Assembly: GCA_963663735.2 (NCBI GenBank)
Contig: CAXXHN010000001.1
Span: 682,001 to 746,000 of the forward strand
Direction of reading: 5' to 3'
DNA from: G963663735 sp963663735
GTDB taxonomy: Bacteria > Acidobacteriota > UBA6911 > RPQK01 > JAPXNP01
DNA: 64,000 nt
Positions 34,710 to 42,896 of the stretch are shown here, in pieces. Position 1 is the stretch's first letter, and each line of letters opens with the position of its first letter. The translations under genes were made by a program, and so were the position numbers. The notes beneath the pieces are model-generated. The model searched no databases and had not been told where the DNA came from. It saw nothing but the letters and a program-made list of their open reading frames with translations.

Positions 34710-35549
34710 TTATGCCAGCAGCTCCGACAGGTTCCGGTGACTTACAGCTATGGCTTCCAGTATAGGGAGCACGGAGCTGTCCTGCTCCACAACATACCAG
34801 TCAACTCCCATCTTCTTCGCTTCTGCGATAATTTCCCTGAAAGGCACAATGCCTTTACCGACCGGAACCAGTTTTCCATCTGCGGTGATGTCTTTGCAAT
34901 GTAATACCGGGATACGGCCCCTGTACTGATCCATCAGCTTCACCGGATCGACTCCGGCATGGGTGACCCAGGCCAGGTCCATTTCTATCTGAACCGTATC
35001 AGGGTCACTGTTTTCAAAGATGAGGTCATAAATAGTCTTTCCACCCTTTTTCTCGAATTCAAAGGAATGATTGTGGTAACAGAACTTCATTCCCGCTTCC
35101 CTGACCTTTGTCCCCATGGCATTCATTTTTTCAGCAAATTCTGCTACTTTTTCAGCCGAACCCTCCCGGTATTCACCTGGCATCGAGGGAACAACCATCA
35201 CGGGATTACCGATAGTCTTGTTAAATGCTATCCGGCCCGCCAGATTCTTTTCCAGGTCTTCAAATCCTTCATGTGATCCACAGGTTGAAGCTGAAATCCC
35301 CTTCATGAAGGAGTCAACTTCTTCGGCTCCCAGATTCTGGAAACCTGCAAATTCAAAAAATTCGTAACCAATCTCCCTGACCTTTTTCAGGGTCCCTTTG
35401 AAATCCTTCGCGGCCAGTTCCCTGACTGTATAGAGCTGGATTCCAATCGGCAAACCTGCTGCTGCCAGAAGCGGCTTTCCCAAGCCTGCGGCAGCAGCGG
35501 CTGCAAGCAGGGTTAAATTAAACTCTCTTCTGTTAATGTTTCTTATCAT
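34710..35549 (-). CDS. Tat-exported sugar phosphate isomerase/epimerase-like TIM barrel
   Basis: A 279-residue xylose-isomerase-like TIM barrel. A Tat leader is clear (NRREFNLTLLAAAAAAGLGK), so it is predicted to be exported folded. Barrel motifs: PIGIQLYTVRELAAKDF, GYEFFEFAGFQ, FCYHNHSFEFE with the metal-binding Glu/His, VQIEMDLAWVTHAGVDP, VLHCKD and WYVVEQD. This subgroup (YcjR/IolE-like) often sits with Gfo/Idh/MocA oxidoreductases and acts on sugar or inositol derivatives, consistent with the genes at 41.5-46 kb. Good AGGAG before the ATG. Exact substrate unknown. Confidence 0.88.
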   Translation of the reverse strand: MIRNINRREFNLTLLAAAAAAGLGKPLLAAAGLPIGIQLYTVRELAAKDFKGTLKKVREIGYEFFEFAGFQNLGAEEVDSFMKGISASTCGSHEGFEDLEKNLAGRIAFNKTIGNPVMVVPSMPGEYREGSAEKVAEFAEKMNAMGTKVREAGMKFCYHNHSFEFEKKGGKTIYDLIFENSDPDTVQIEMDLAWVTHAGVDPVKLMDQYRGRIPVLHCKDITADGKLVPVGKGIVPFREIIAEAKKMGVDWYVVEQDSSVLPILEAIAVSHRNLSELLA

Positions 35550-35811
35550 TGTAACTCCTGTAGCTAAAGATTCTCTTTGTTTACTGCCTGGAAACCTTGT
35601 CCTCTGTCGTTACTTTGACTAATCAAGGAAGGAAAAGCAAGTGATTTTTTTCAGGGCCTGACAGCTCAGAGCTTTAACCCTGTATAAGGGGCATGGACCT
35701 GATTACTAACCCCTATTCATGAACCCGGAAATGTAAAGGTTGCCATTCCTTATTTCAGGGCGTAAGATAATCTTCGCGGAAGAGTAAACACCTGCAGAAA
35801 AAATATTTATC
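35550..35811. other. Intergenic stretch upstream of htrA
   Basis: About 260 bases with no gene. It must carry the promoter of the minus-strand TIM-barrel gene; TTGACT at about 35615 is a possible plus-strand -35 but has no matching -10. The htrA control region begins just after this stretch. Confidence 0.35.
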
Positions 35812-35842
35812 CCCGATTGAAGCGACATTGGCATAAATCGGG
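35812..35842. promoter_or_regulatory. Inverted repeat overlapping the htrA promoter
   Basis: Perfect seven-base arms CCCGATT (35812-35818) and AATCGGG (35836-35842), spacer 17. The right arm runs into the -35 region of the predicted htrA promoter, so a bound protein could block or recruit polymerase. Confidence 0.45.
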
Positions 35843-35869
35843 AACCATTCCAGGCTCACCTCGTATAAT
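35841..35869 (+). promoter_or_regulatory. Predicted htrA promoter with GGAACC -35
   Basis: A consensus -10 TATAAT (35864-35869) lies 17 bases after GGAACC (35841-35846). GGAAC is the core of many ECF-type -35 boxes (sigma-E: GGAACTT), and htrA is a classic sigma-E target, so the promoter may be read by an ECF sigma as well as the housekeeping one. Only the -35 resembles the ECF form. Confidence 0.4.
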
Positions 35870-35955
35870 ACTCAAGAACGCCAAGGTTTAATAAGGCGAA
35901 CAATTTTAAAATGACGAACAAATCAAAATAAAGCCATAAATCCATGGAGGAAAGA

Positions 35956-37608
35956 ATGTCTAAAATAATAAAGCTCTTATCTGGTAGAGGTGCCGTACTG
36001 GCCTCGCTTTTATTCACTTTGGCTCTGGGGATAACAATCGGATCAATTGTATCCGACGGTGTTGACGGAGCCGAAAAACAAGCAGTTGCCCAGGAGCTGG
36101 TAATGCAGGGAGAGGGCGCTCCTGTCACACTTAAGGAACAGCTGTCACTTCAGCAGGGATTCTCCAGTATAGCCAAAGCCGTGGAGCCCGCAGTAGTGCA
36201 TGTTTACACGCAGTCCATTGTCAAGACCTCCGGCAGGGGCGGATCCAACAATGAACAGTTCCGGGACTTTTTCGGTGACGACTTATTTGAGAGGTTTTTC
36301 GGAGGACCTCCGAGCCAGTCTCCCGCTCCTTCAGAGCAGAAAAGGGCGGGGCTGGGTTCAGGGGTAATTGTGGACAGCAAAGGTTACATATTGACCAACT
36401 ACCATGTTGTCGCTATTGGGAACCGCGGAGGAAATCCTTCCGTGGCTGATAAAATCGAAGTCCAGACCAAAGACGGCGAAACCTACTCAGCCAAGGTAAT
36501 TGGCGTTGACCAGGAAACAGACCTGGCCGTATTAAAGATTAAAGCCGACGAAGCTTTACCCTTCCTCAAAATAGGGGATTCGACAAAAATGAATGTCGGA
36601 GACTGGGTACTGGCAATCGGAAGCCCCTTCGGATTCGACCAAACCCTGACCGCGGGAATTATTTCAGCTACCAAAAGGGTTATCCCTACCAATACTTTCG
36701 GGGATTATATCCAGACTGACGCTGCCATCAACCCCGGCAACAGCGGAGGCCCACTGGTGAATACAAAAGGAGAAGTCATTGGGATAAACACATTCATATC
36801 CACGACTTCCGGTTCTTTTGCCGGGATTGGATTCGCCATACCTTCAGAAACCTTCGTATCCTCTTATAACCAGTTGGTAACCGAGGGAACCATCAAGAGA
36901 GGGTGGTTGGGCATATCCATGAATTCCACAGACATGACTCCTGAAATGGCTGAATTCTTTGGTGTCGCCGGAGATGATCCTGCCGGGATCAAGGATGGAA
37001 ATGGAGTTATCGTTACCCAGCTCATCGATGAAACAGGGGAAACCGCTGAGACCGGCCCAGCTGCCAAAGCCGGAATAAAGGAAGGTGATGTCATCGTAAA
37101 GTTCGGCAATAAAGACATTACCGAACTTTGGGACCTGCGCAGTGCAGCAGCCAACACCCCTCCGGGCAGAGAAGTGCCGGTTGTCCTGGTGCGCAAGGGT
37201 GAAGTTATCAAGACGACTGTCACACTGGCGGAAAGAACACTGGAACAGCAGACCCGACAGGCCAACCAGGGGCTGAGCTTCGAAGATAAAGAAGAGGCTA
37301 CCTCACCCAAGGAAATCGGTCTTGAATTCCAGACCCTGAACAGCAGGGATGCCAAACGGCTCGGTCTCGAAGGAACCAGTGGCGTGGTAATCATATCCGT
37401 CACCCCCGGAAGCCTGGCAGACGATGCCGGCCTGGCCAAAGGAATGGTCATAATCCAGGTCAACGGTGAGGAAGTTACTGATGCCCAGACCTTTAAAAGG
37501 CTGGTCGACAAGACTGCATCAGGCCATGGGATCGTCCTGAAGCTGAAGATCGGAAATCCCAACGGAAGCCAGACTAACTCGGTTTACACATCCTTTGTTA
37601 AACCCTGA
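35956..37608 (+). CDS. Periplasmic serine protease, HtrA/DegP (Do) family
   Basis: A 550-residue Do-family protease/chaperone that degrades misfolded envelope proteins. An N-terminal signal anchor (GAVLASLLFTLALGITIGSIV) precedes a Ser/Gly/Pro linker. The triad is His150 (TNYHVV), Asp189 (QETDLAVLK) and Ser263 (NPGNSGGP). Two PDZ domains follow (about 310-410: GWLGISM, AKAGIKEGDVIV; about 440-540: GVVIISVTPGS, LAKGMVIIQVNG). I start at the ATG at 35956 with GGAGG five bases upstream; an ATG at 35944 would itself overlap that site. It is monocistronic with its own control region and terminator. DegP, DegQ and DegS cannot be told apart, but two PDZ domains exclude DegS. Confidence 0.95.
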   Translation: MSKIIKLLSGRGAVLASLLFTLALGITIGSIVSDGVDGAEKQAVAQELVMQGEGAPVTLKEQLSLQQGFSSIAKAVEPAVVHVYTQSIVKTSGRGGSNNEQFRDFFGDDLFERFFGGPPSQSPAPSEQKRAGLGSGVIVDSKGYILTNYHVVAIGNRGGNPSVADKIEVQTKDGETYSAKVIGVDQETDLAVLKIKADEALPFLKIGDSTKMNVGDWVLAIGSPFGFDQTLTAGIISATKRVIPTNTFGDYIQTDAAINPGNSGGPLVNTKGEVIGINTFISTTSGSFAGIGFAIPSETFVSSYNQLVTEGTIKRGWLGISMNSTDMTPEMAEFFGVAGDDPAGIKDGNGVIVTQLIDETGETAETGPAAKAGIKEGDVIVKFGNKDITELWDLRSAAANTPPGREVPVVLVRKGEVIKTTVTLAERTLEQQTRQANQGLSFEDKEEATSPKEIGLEFQTLNSRDAKRLGLEGTSGVVIISVTPGSLADDAGLAKGMVIIQVNGEEVTDAQTFKRLVDKTASGHGIVLKLKIGNPNGSQTNSVYTSFVKP

Positions 37609-37637
37609 TAATCGGGAGTCAGATCCTGGTTAAAACC

Positions 37638-37690
37638 ACCCGGGTACCGCTCTTAGACCCTCCTTCTATTGAGTGGCGCCCGGGTTTTTT
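37638..37690 (+). terminator. Intrinsic terminator after htrA
   Basis: ACCCGGG (37638-37644) pairs with CCCGGGT (37679-37685), followed by a run of six T. The loop is long (34 bases) and contains a second short pairing GCTC/GAGT. Confidence 0.7.
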
Positions 37691-37854
37691 ATTCCGCGAA
37701 CCACAGGTTATTTTACTTCACCCATCCCGGTTCCGGTCTCCCCAAAACAGTTCTCCTTCTATTTCCTTTCACGAATGTTGCCTTATAATTGCTCCGGTCA
37801 ATGGTTGCATTGATTCTGGTATATTCCTATTCTATAAACTACAGGAGTAGATTA

Positions 37855-38571
37855 ATGGGGCAGTTCACGTTCATGACAGACGGGCCGAAAACCGGCCTGG
37901 AAAATATGGCTATTGATTCATCCTGCCTGAAAAAAGCTGAAGAATCGGATCAGCCGCTTACGGTAATCCGGTTTTACCAGTGGTCTTCAGCCACGGTTTC
38001 CCTGGGAAAACACCAGCAGGAAGAGCGAGCTTGCTCGGTTGATTTCTGCCGGGAAAACGGCATCCCTATCGTCCATCGTCCTACCGGGGGGCGCGCAGTT
38101 CTGCATGATGATGAACTTACCTATTCCGTTGTCTCCAACGATCCTGAACTGTTCCCCTTGCACGACCTTATGGCCACCTACCAAGTTGTATCAAGGGCTC
38201 TGCAGAAGGGGTTCCAGATTTTCGGGATACCGGTTCAGGCATCCGCCGGCACCCGGGAGAATCCAGATTCCAGGACAGCAAAAAGACAGAGCCCCTGCTT
38301 TTCCAGCCCAACCCGGCATGAACTAATGGTACAGGGCAGAAAACTGGCCGGGAGCGCACAGAGGAGGCTTAAAAGGAGCTTTCTGCAGCACGGATCAATT
38401 CCCCTACATGTAAACTATGAATTCATGGCCGCAGCCCTGGGAACAGCTCCTGAGATCCTCTTTACCCAGATGATAGGGGTGTATGAAATCGTTGACAGGT
38501 CTTTTCAGCTCGACAAATTAATCAACTGCATGAAGGCTGGATTTCAGGAAGTTTTTTCTTCACGCGGCTGA
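37855..38571 (+). CDS. Lipoyl synthesis octanoyltransferase, LipM type
   Basis: A 238-residue protein of the biotin/lipoate ligase fold. It has VHRPTGGRAVLHDDELTYSV (substrate loop), then SPCFSSPTRHELMV with Cys148 and GRKLAGSAQRR with Lys163, followed by FLQHGSIPL. The cysteine in front of the 'HEL-GRK-GSAQ' block is the catalytic residue of LipM, which carries octanoate from acyl carrier protein to GcvH; LplA ligases lack it at this place. I start at the ATG at 37855 (CAGGAG upstream) rather than 66 bases earlier. No lipoyl synthase or glycine cleavage gene is near. Confidence 0.82.
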   Translation: MGQFTFMTDGPKTGLENMAIDSSCLKKAEESDQPLTVIRFYQWSSATVSLGKHQQEERACSVDFCRENGIPIVHRPTGGRAVLHDDELTYSVVSNDPELFPLHDLMATYQVVSRALQKGFQIFGIPVQASAGTRENPDSRTAKRQSPCFSSPTRHELMVQGRKLAGSAQRRLKRSFLQHGSIPLHVNYEFMAAALGTAPEILFTQMIGVYEIVDRSFQLDKLINCMKAGFQEVFSSRG

Positions 38572-38654
38572 AGCAGACTTTTCGTGGCTATTCCAACTGA
38601 ATCCTCACATACTTTCTGCCGAGACCACAGGCTTGGGCTGCATTTTTCACCAGC

Positions 38655-39536
38655 TCAATGTATTTGCCGGTTTCGGTTGAAAATGGAGCCGACAAAAACG
38701 CTGAGCAGAAACCAGGCAAAAGATACCAGGATTACAGTAGCTCCAGTAGCAGTATCAGCCCATTCCTGGGCGGAAATGATCATTCCGATTATGGCAGATG
38801 ACAGGCTTACCAGCATAGCCCACCAAAACATCCCTCCGGCGGAACGGGAAAAATTCCTCGCGGCGGCTGCAGGAACTACCAGCATTGCCGTGACCAGAAG
38901 AACTCCCACAGCCCTGTATACCAGGACAACAACCAATGCCAGCAGTCCCGCGAACAGGTACTGATAAACTGCTACTTTTACCCTGTGGGTCAAGGCCAAT
39001 CCCGGGCTCAGACCTATATAAAGAAGCTTGTTAAATCCTAATACCTGGAACAATATTAATCCAACCAGGAGGGCCAACAGGCCCATGATGTCGGCGTCGC
39101 CAATTGTCAGGATATCACCGTATATAAACTGTTCAATGTCCTGTGAAACCGATGGGTCCCTGCTTACAATGGCCAGTCCAAAAGCCACAACTCCAGAGAA
39201 AACAACTCCCACAACAGTATCTGAGGAAAGAGCGCTCCGCCGCAGAAGAATCATGATGCAGAGTCCGACCACCATGCCGAAAACAGGCATGGTCCAGTTT
39301 GGGCTGACTGAAATGAGAAGGCCAATGGCCACCCCGGCAAACACCGAGTGGCTGATGGCATCTGAAAAAAAAGCCATCCTGAAATTCACCACCTGCACAC
39401 CCATGGCAGCCGCCATCGGCGCAAGCAGAATCAGCCCCAGGAGGGCCCGGCGCATCAGGGTCAGTTGCAGGCAGTCCAAGGGAAAAACCCATCCAACAAG
39501 GTCATACAGGGGGGTTAAGTCAGGCACTGCTGCCAC
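38655..39536 (-). CDS. Metal ABC transporter permease (ZnuB/MntB type)
   Basis: A 293-residue inner-membrane permease of the ABC-3 family with about eight helices. Family segments: VNFRMAFFSDAISHSVFAGVAIG, the DP...QDIEQFIYGDIL, and ALLVVVLVYRAVGVLLVTAMLVVPAAAARNF, split here as AVGVLLVTAMLVVPAAAA. It starts at a GTG (39536) with AGGAGG six bases upstream, overlapping the ATPase gene by 17 bases. With the ATPase and the His-rich binding protein upstream it forms a high-affinity zinc or manganese importer. Confidence 0.92.
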   Translation of the reverse strand: MAAVPDLTPLYDLVGWVFPLDCLQLTLMRRALLGLILLAPMAAAMGVQVVNFRMAFFSDAISHSVFAGVAIGLLISVSPNWTMPVFGMVVGLCIMILLRRSALSSDTVVGVVFSGVVAFGLAIVSRDPSVSQDIEQFIYGDILTIGDADIMGLLALLVGLILFQVLGFNKLLYIGLSPGLALTHRVKVAVYQYLFAGLLALVVVLVYRAVGVLLVTAMLVVPAAAARNFSRSAGGMFWWAMLVSLSSAIIGMIISAQEWADTATGATVILVSFAWFLLSVFVGSIFNRNRQIH

Positions 39537-40323
39537 CTCCTTCCTCCTGTATGGGAGCCGGTTTCCGGTTATCGTGGGAAAGAATACTGGAGTCCACTAC
39601 TCCCATATGAATACCAAAAAGTGATTTTAAAACATCAGGAGTTAAAACCCGGGAGGGAGGGCCCTCTGCCACTACTCTGCGGTTCAAACAGATCACGTGG
39701 GTGGCATGATGAGTAACGGTTGCCAGGTCATGGCTGACAATTAACTGGGTGAACCCCCAGCTACTGCCCAGCTCTTCCAGGAGCTCGCAGAACACTTTCT
39801 CTCCCTTCACATCCACTCCTGCCGAAGGCTCATCCAGTACCAGAAGTTCAGGGTCCTGCTGAAGTGCAAGCGCCAGGAGTACCCTCTGCATCTCTCCGCC
39901 CGAAAGTGATCCAAGTTGAAGTCCGGAAAGGCTTCCCGCGTGTACTGCCTCCAGTAACTCACAGGCTCTTTCCTGGTACTTTTTCCCGATACCCAGCCAG
40001 AGAGGCCGCTTTTGCAGACCCATCACCAGAAACTCCAGAACCGTGACCGGCAGTCCCCGGTCAAAAGCAAATCTCTGGGGCACGTATCCGATCCTGGGAC
40101 GAACAGGACTTCCGGAAAAAAGAATTTCCCCGGAATAATCTGTCTGCCCTAGCAGTGCCAGAAGCAGGGTGGTTTTTCCCGCACCATTAGGGCCGATAAT
40201 CGCGGTGTTGCCGCCAAGGGAGATGCTGGCGGTTATATTTTCAAGAATCGTAGCCTCACCCCTGACAACTGAAACATCGGTAAGGGTGACAGCAGATTTC
40301 CGCGAAGAATTATTAGGTGTCAT
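39520..40323 (-). CDS. Metal ABC transporter ATPase (ZnuC type)
   Basis: A 267-residue ATPase. Walker A GPNGAGKTT, Q-loop GYVPQRFAFDRGLPVTVLEF, signature LGSLSGGEMQRVLLALAL, Walker B LLVLDEPSAGVD and switch IVSHDLATVT are all intact. 'GYVPQR…' and 'V…HVICLNRRVVAEGPPSRVL' match the zinc/manganese uptake group. Its ATG overlaps the stop of the binding-protein gene (ATGA) and its end overlaps the permease, so all three are co-translated. Confidence 0.94.
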   Translation of the reverse strand: MTPNNSSRKSAVTLTDVSVVRGEATILENITASISLGGNTAIIGPNGAGKTTLLLALLGQTDYSGEILFSGSPVRPRIGYVPQRFAFDRGLPVTVLEFLVMGLQKRPLWLGIGKKYQERACELLEAVHAGSLSGLQLGSLSGGEMQRVLLALALQQDPELLVLDEPSAGVDVKGEKVFCELLEELGSSWGFTQLIVSHDLATVTHHATHVICLNRRVVAEGPPSRVLTPDVLKSLFGIHMGVVDSSILSHDNRKPAPIQEEGGGSSA

Positions 40324-41306
40324 TTGCCCCTGACTCCCAGAAGATCTTCCAGTGTCTTCAGGTTGCGCCGCATCACAATCTCATAGTAATCCAGCGGAGC
40401 GTTTTCCGGGCCGGTGGCTACAGGGTCCAGTTCTCCGGCAGGAATTGCAGTCTCACTCGATATGGTCCTGCCTACTCTGCCGGGATACTGGGGTTCGGTG
40501 AATACTGCCCCGGCTTTTGTCTGCCTGATCCTCTTAACCAGCCGGATAATCCCCGCGGCTGACAACGAATCTCCCCCCTGTGCATTAATGACTGCTACGA
40601 TATTGAGACCGGCATCGCGGGCCAGGTAGTCAAAAGCACCATGCTGGGTAACAATCCGGTTATTGATAAGCTTTCCAGACAGGGCGGTAAATTCATCGGC
40701 CAAATGGTTAAGTTCAGCCGCATATCTATCGCCGTTTGCCTTGAAAATCCCGGCACCTTCAGGATAAATTCCTGACAAGCCTTTCGCAACATTAATTGCC
40801 ATTTGCGCTGCCATTCGCGGACTGGCGAAGAGGTGGGGATTAACGCCTTGATGCTTATGGCCAGTCTCTTCAGCTTCACTGTCATGAGCATCTTCATCCT
40901 GGTGTATCCTGTCTCCAAGGTGATCCTCCGATTCAGCATGACCAGATTCCAGAAGCCCCTCGATTCCTTCGGAACTGTTAAGTGTGACAATTTCCGGATT
41001 GGCCCTGAGCAAAGGAGCTCCCAGAAATTCCTCCATCCCCAGCCCGTTTATTACCAGGGTATCAGCAGAGGCTATTTTCCTCATATCATCCGGGGTCAGC
41101 GAATAATTATGCGGGCATCCAAGCCTGGCTGGTATCATGAGTTCAACCTGGATCCCGGGCACTCCTTCGGTCACATTTCGAGTGATCTGGTAAACAGGAA
41201 AGGTTGTGCATAGAACCTTTTTCAGGGAGTCCCGGGCGGGAAAAACCGGAGAAATGGAGAGAAAAAGCACCAGTGCTGTCAGTGAAATAAATATTTTTTC
41301 CTTCAT
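40320..41306 (-). CDS. Zinc/manganese ABC transporter substrate-binding protein (ZnuA-like)
   Basis: A 328-residue periplasmic cluster A-I binding protein with a signal peptide (FISLTALVLFLSISPVFPA). Metal ligands expected in the family are seen: His66 in GCPHNYSLTPDD, His158 in VNPHLFASP, His in TQHGAFDYLA, and a Glu/Asp near the C-terminus (TEPQYP). Between residues 119 and 153 lies an acidic His-rich loop with His123, 129, 135, 141, 150 and 152, typical of ZnuA zinc-specific proteins and probably a zinc-collecting loop. First gene of the importer operon. No Zur-like box was evident upstream. Confidence 0.92.
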   Translation of the reverse strand: MKEKIFISLTALVLFLSISPVFPARDSLKKVLCTTFPVYQITRNVTEGVPGIQVELMIPARLGCPHNYSLTPDDMRKIASADTLVINGLGMEEFLGAPLLRANPEIVTLNSSEGIEGLLESGHAESEDHLGDRIHQDEDAHDSEAEETGHKHQGVNPHLFASPRMAAQMAINVAKGLSGIYPEGAGIFKANGDRYAAELNHLADEFTALSGKLINNRIVTQHGAFDYLARDAGLNIVAVINAQGGDSLSAAGIIRLVKRIRQTKAGAVFTEPQYPGRVGRTISSETAIPAGELDPVATGPENAPLDYYEIVMRRNLKTLEDLLGVRGK

Positions 41307-41540
41307 GCTGGATCAAACTCTATCAAAAAATTGGGATCAGCTGTTAATTTCCCAGAAATCGTGGTTAAAATAGAATAGCATGTCAGTGGGATACAAGCCC
41401 TTAAAATCAATAAAACAGATGATGCCGGAATGCTTATGCGAAGAATCAGGATTCTTGAGTTCCTCCCAACTGATCCGTTCTATTTTTTCGGCAATCCGGA
41501 GAAAAAATTAATTACGTAAAACAGGCAAGGAGATGGAAAT

Positions 41541-42719
41541 ATGTCTAAAAGAGTTTTAAACGTTGGTCTGGTTGGTGGCGGCGGCGGAGCCTTTATAGCT
41601 CATCCTCATGAAAAATCCATTCATATGGACGGGACCCGGAGAGTAACTTGCGCGGCTCTTCATCCTGATCCGGCCACAGCCATGCGGGAAGCCGGGGACT
41701 GGCCGTACCCTATACGGGGATACGCATCCTACCAGGAAATGATAGAGAGAGAGTCCAAAAAACCGGAAGGGGAAAGGATTGACTATTTACTGGTAGTAAC
41801 TCCAAATCATGTACACTATGATCCGGCCAGGATGGCACTTGAAGCTGGAATCCCTGTTTTCTGCGAAAAACCCCTGGCCCTGAGCCTTGAGGAATCTGAT
41901 TCCCTGGTTAAAATCGTCAATGAAAAGAAAATCCCCTTCTGCGTGGCCCATACCTATCTGGGACACTGGACCAGCAGGCTGGCCAGGTTTATCGTCCGTT
42001 CCGGATTACTGGGAGAGGTAAGATGGGTGGATGCCCGCTATCTCCAGGGATGGCTGGCTGGGCGGATAGAGGATACCGGCTCAGTACAGGCGGAATGGAG
42101 AATCGATCCCAAAAAATCAGGCATCAGTTTATGCGGAGGAGATATTGGGACCCATGCAATGATGCAGCTCCGTTACGTAACAGGGCTGGAGGTTCCACGC
42201 ATCCAGGCATTCCTTGAAACCTTTGTCAAGGGCCGGAGGCTGGACGATCATTTCACGGCTTACTGTGAATTATCCAATGGCGGCAAAGCCATGATCAGGA
42301 CTTCCCAGATTGCCATCGGACATAAGAATGATCTGGGCATAGAGGTGTGCGGGGAAAATGGGTCGCTCCGCTGGGACCAGGAAAATTCAGAATGCCTTCA
42401 GATCTTCCTTTCCGGGCAGCCCGACAGAACCTATTGGAGGGGCCAGATAGCGGCAAACGACGGTTTTCTCGGTGATCTTCCGGATGGGTTACTGGCTGAA
42501 CCGACAGTACCCTCAGGACACGCAGAAGGCTTTCATGATGCTTTCGGCAGGCTCCACCGCTTCTTTGAGGAGGATGTCCGTGCCTGGCAGGCCGGAACCT
42601 TCAAGGGAAGCGACGGATCCAGGTACGCAACAGTCGAGGATGGCCGCTTTGGTATAGCCTTCCTGGTTGCCGCAGTCGAAAGCAACAGGAAGGATCATGC
42701 CTGGGTGAAAATACCTTAA
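41541..42719 (+). CDS. Gfo/Idh/MocA family oxidoreductase
   Basis: A 392-residue NAD(P)-dependent sugar/inositol dehydrogenase-like enzyme. The Rossmann part has VGLVGGGGGAFIAHPH and the family signature PVFCEKPLALSLEES, with the catalytic Lys-Pro pair; the C-terminal beta-sheet domain has KSGISLCGGDIGTHAM with the DxGxH motif, and WRIDPKKSG. There is no Tat leader, so it acts in the cytosol, unlike the neighbouring exported enzymes. AAGGAG precedes the ATG. Substrate likely a modified sugar or cyclitol. Confidence 0.92.
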   Translation: MSKRVLNVGLVGGGGGAFIAHPHEKSIHMDGTRRVTCAALHPDPATAMREAGDWPYPIRGYASYQEMIERESKKPEGERIDYLLVVTPNHVHYDPARMALEAGIPVFCEKPLALSLEESDSLVKIVNEKKIPFCVAHTYLGHWTSRLARFIVRSGLLGEVRWVDARYLQGWLAGRIEDTGSVQAEWRIDPKKSGISLCGGDIGTHAMMQLRYVTGLEVPRIQAFLETFVKGRRLDDHFTAYCELSNGGKAMIRTSQIAIGHKNDLGIEVCGENGSLRWDQENSECLQIFLSGQPDRTYWRGQIAANDGFLGDLPDGLLAEPTVPSGHAEGFHDAFGRLHRFFEEDVRAWQAGTFKGSDGSRYATVEDGRFGIAFLVAAVESNRKDHAWVKIP

Positions 42720-42896
42720 CTTCTTGTTTTCCGTATTGAAATTCCTAAAATATAAGCCATCTTAATTCAATAAGTTGGGTATAATTACCATATAGCGCCC
42801 GATTACGGAAATAAATTCCCTTGCTCCGTATCGATTTAGGCTTACTTCGGGATATAAATTTCAAGTCTATTTACAGTTAAAAAAAGGAAGTATCAA

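Noticed and set aside
42780..42785. TATAAT upstream of the aldo/keto reductase
   Set aside because: No acceptable -35 at 16-18 bases and no extended -10; AT-rich region makes chance likely.
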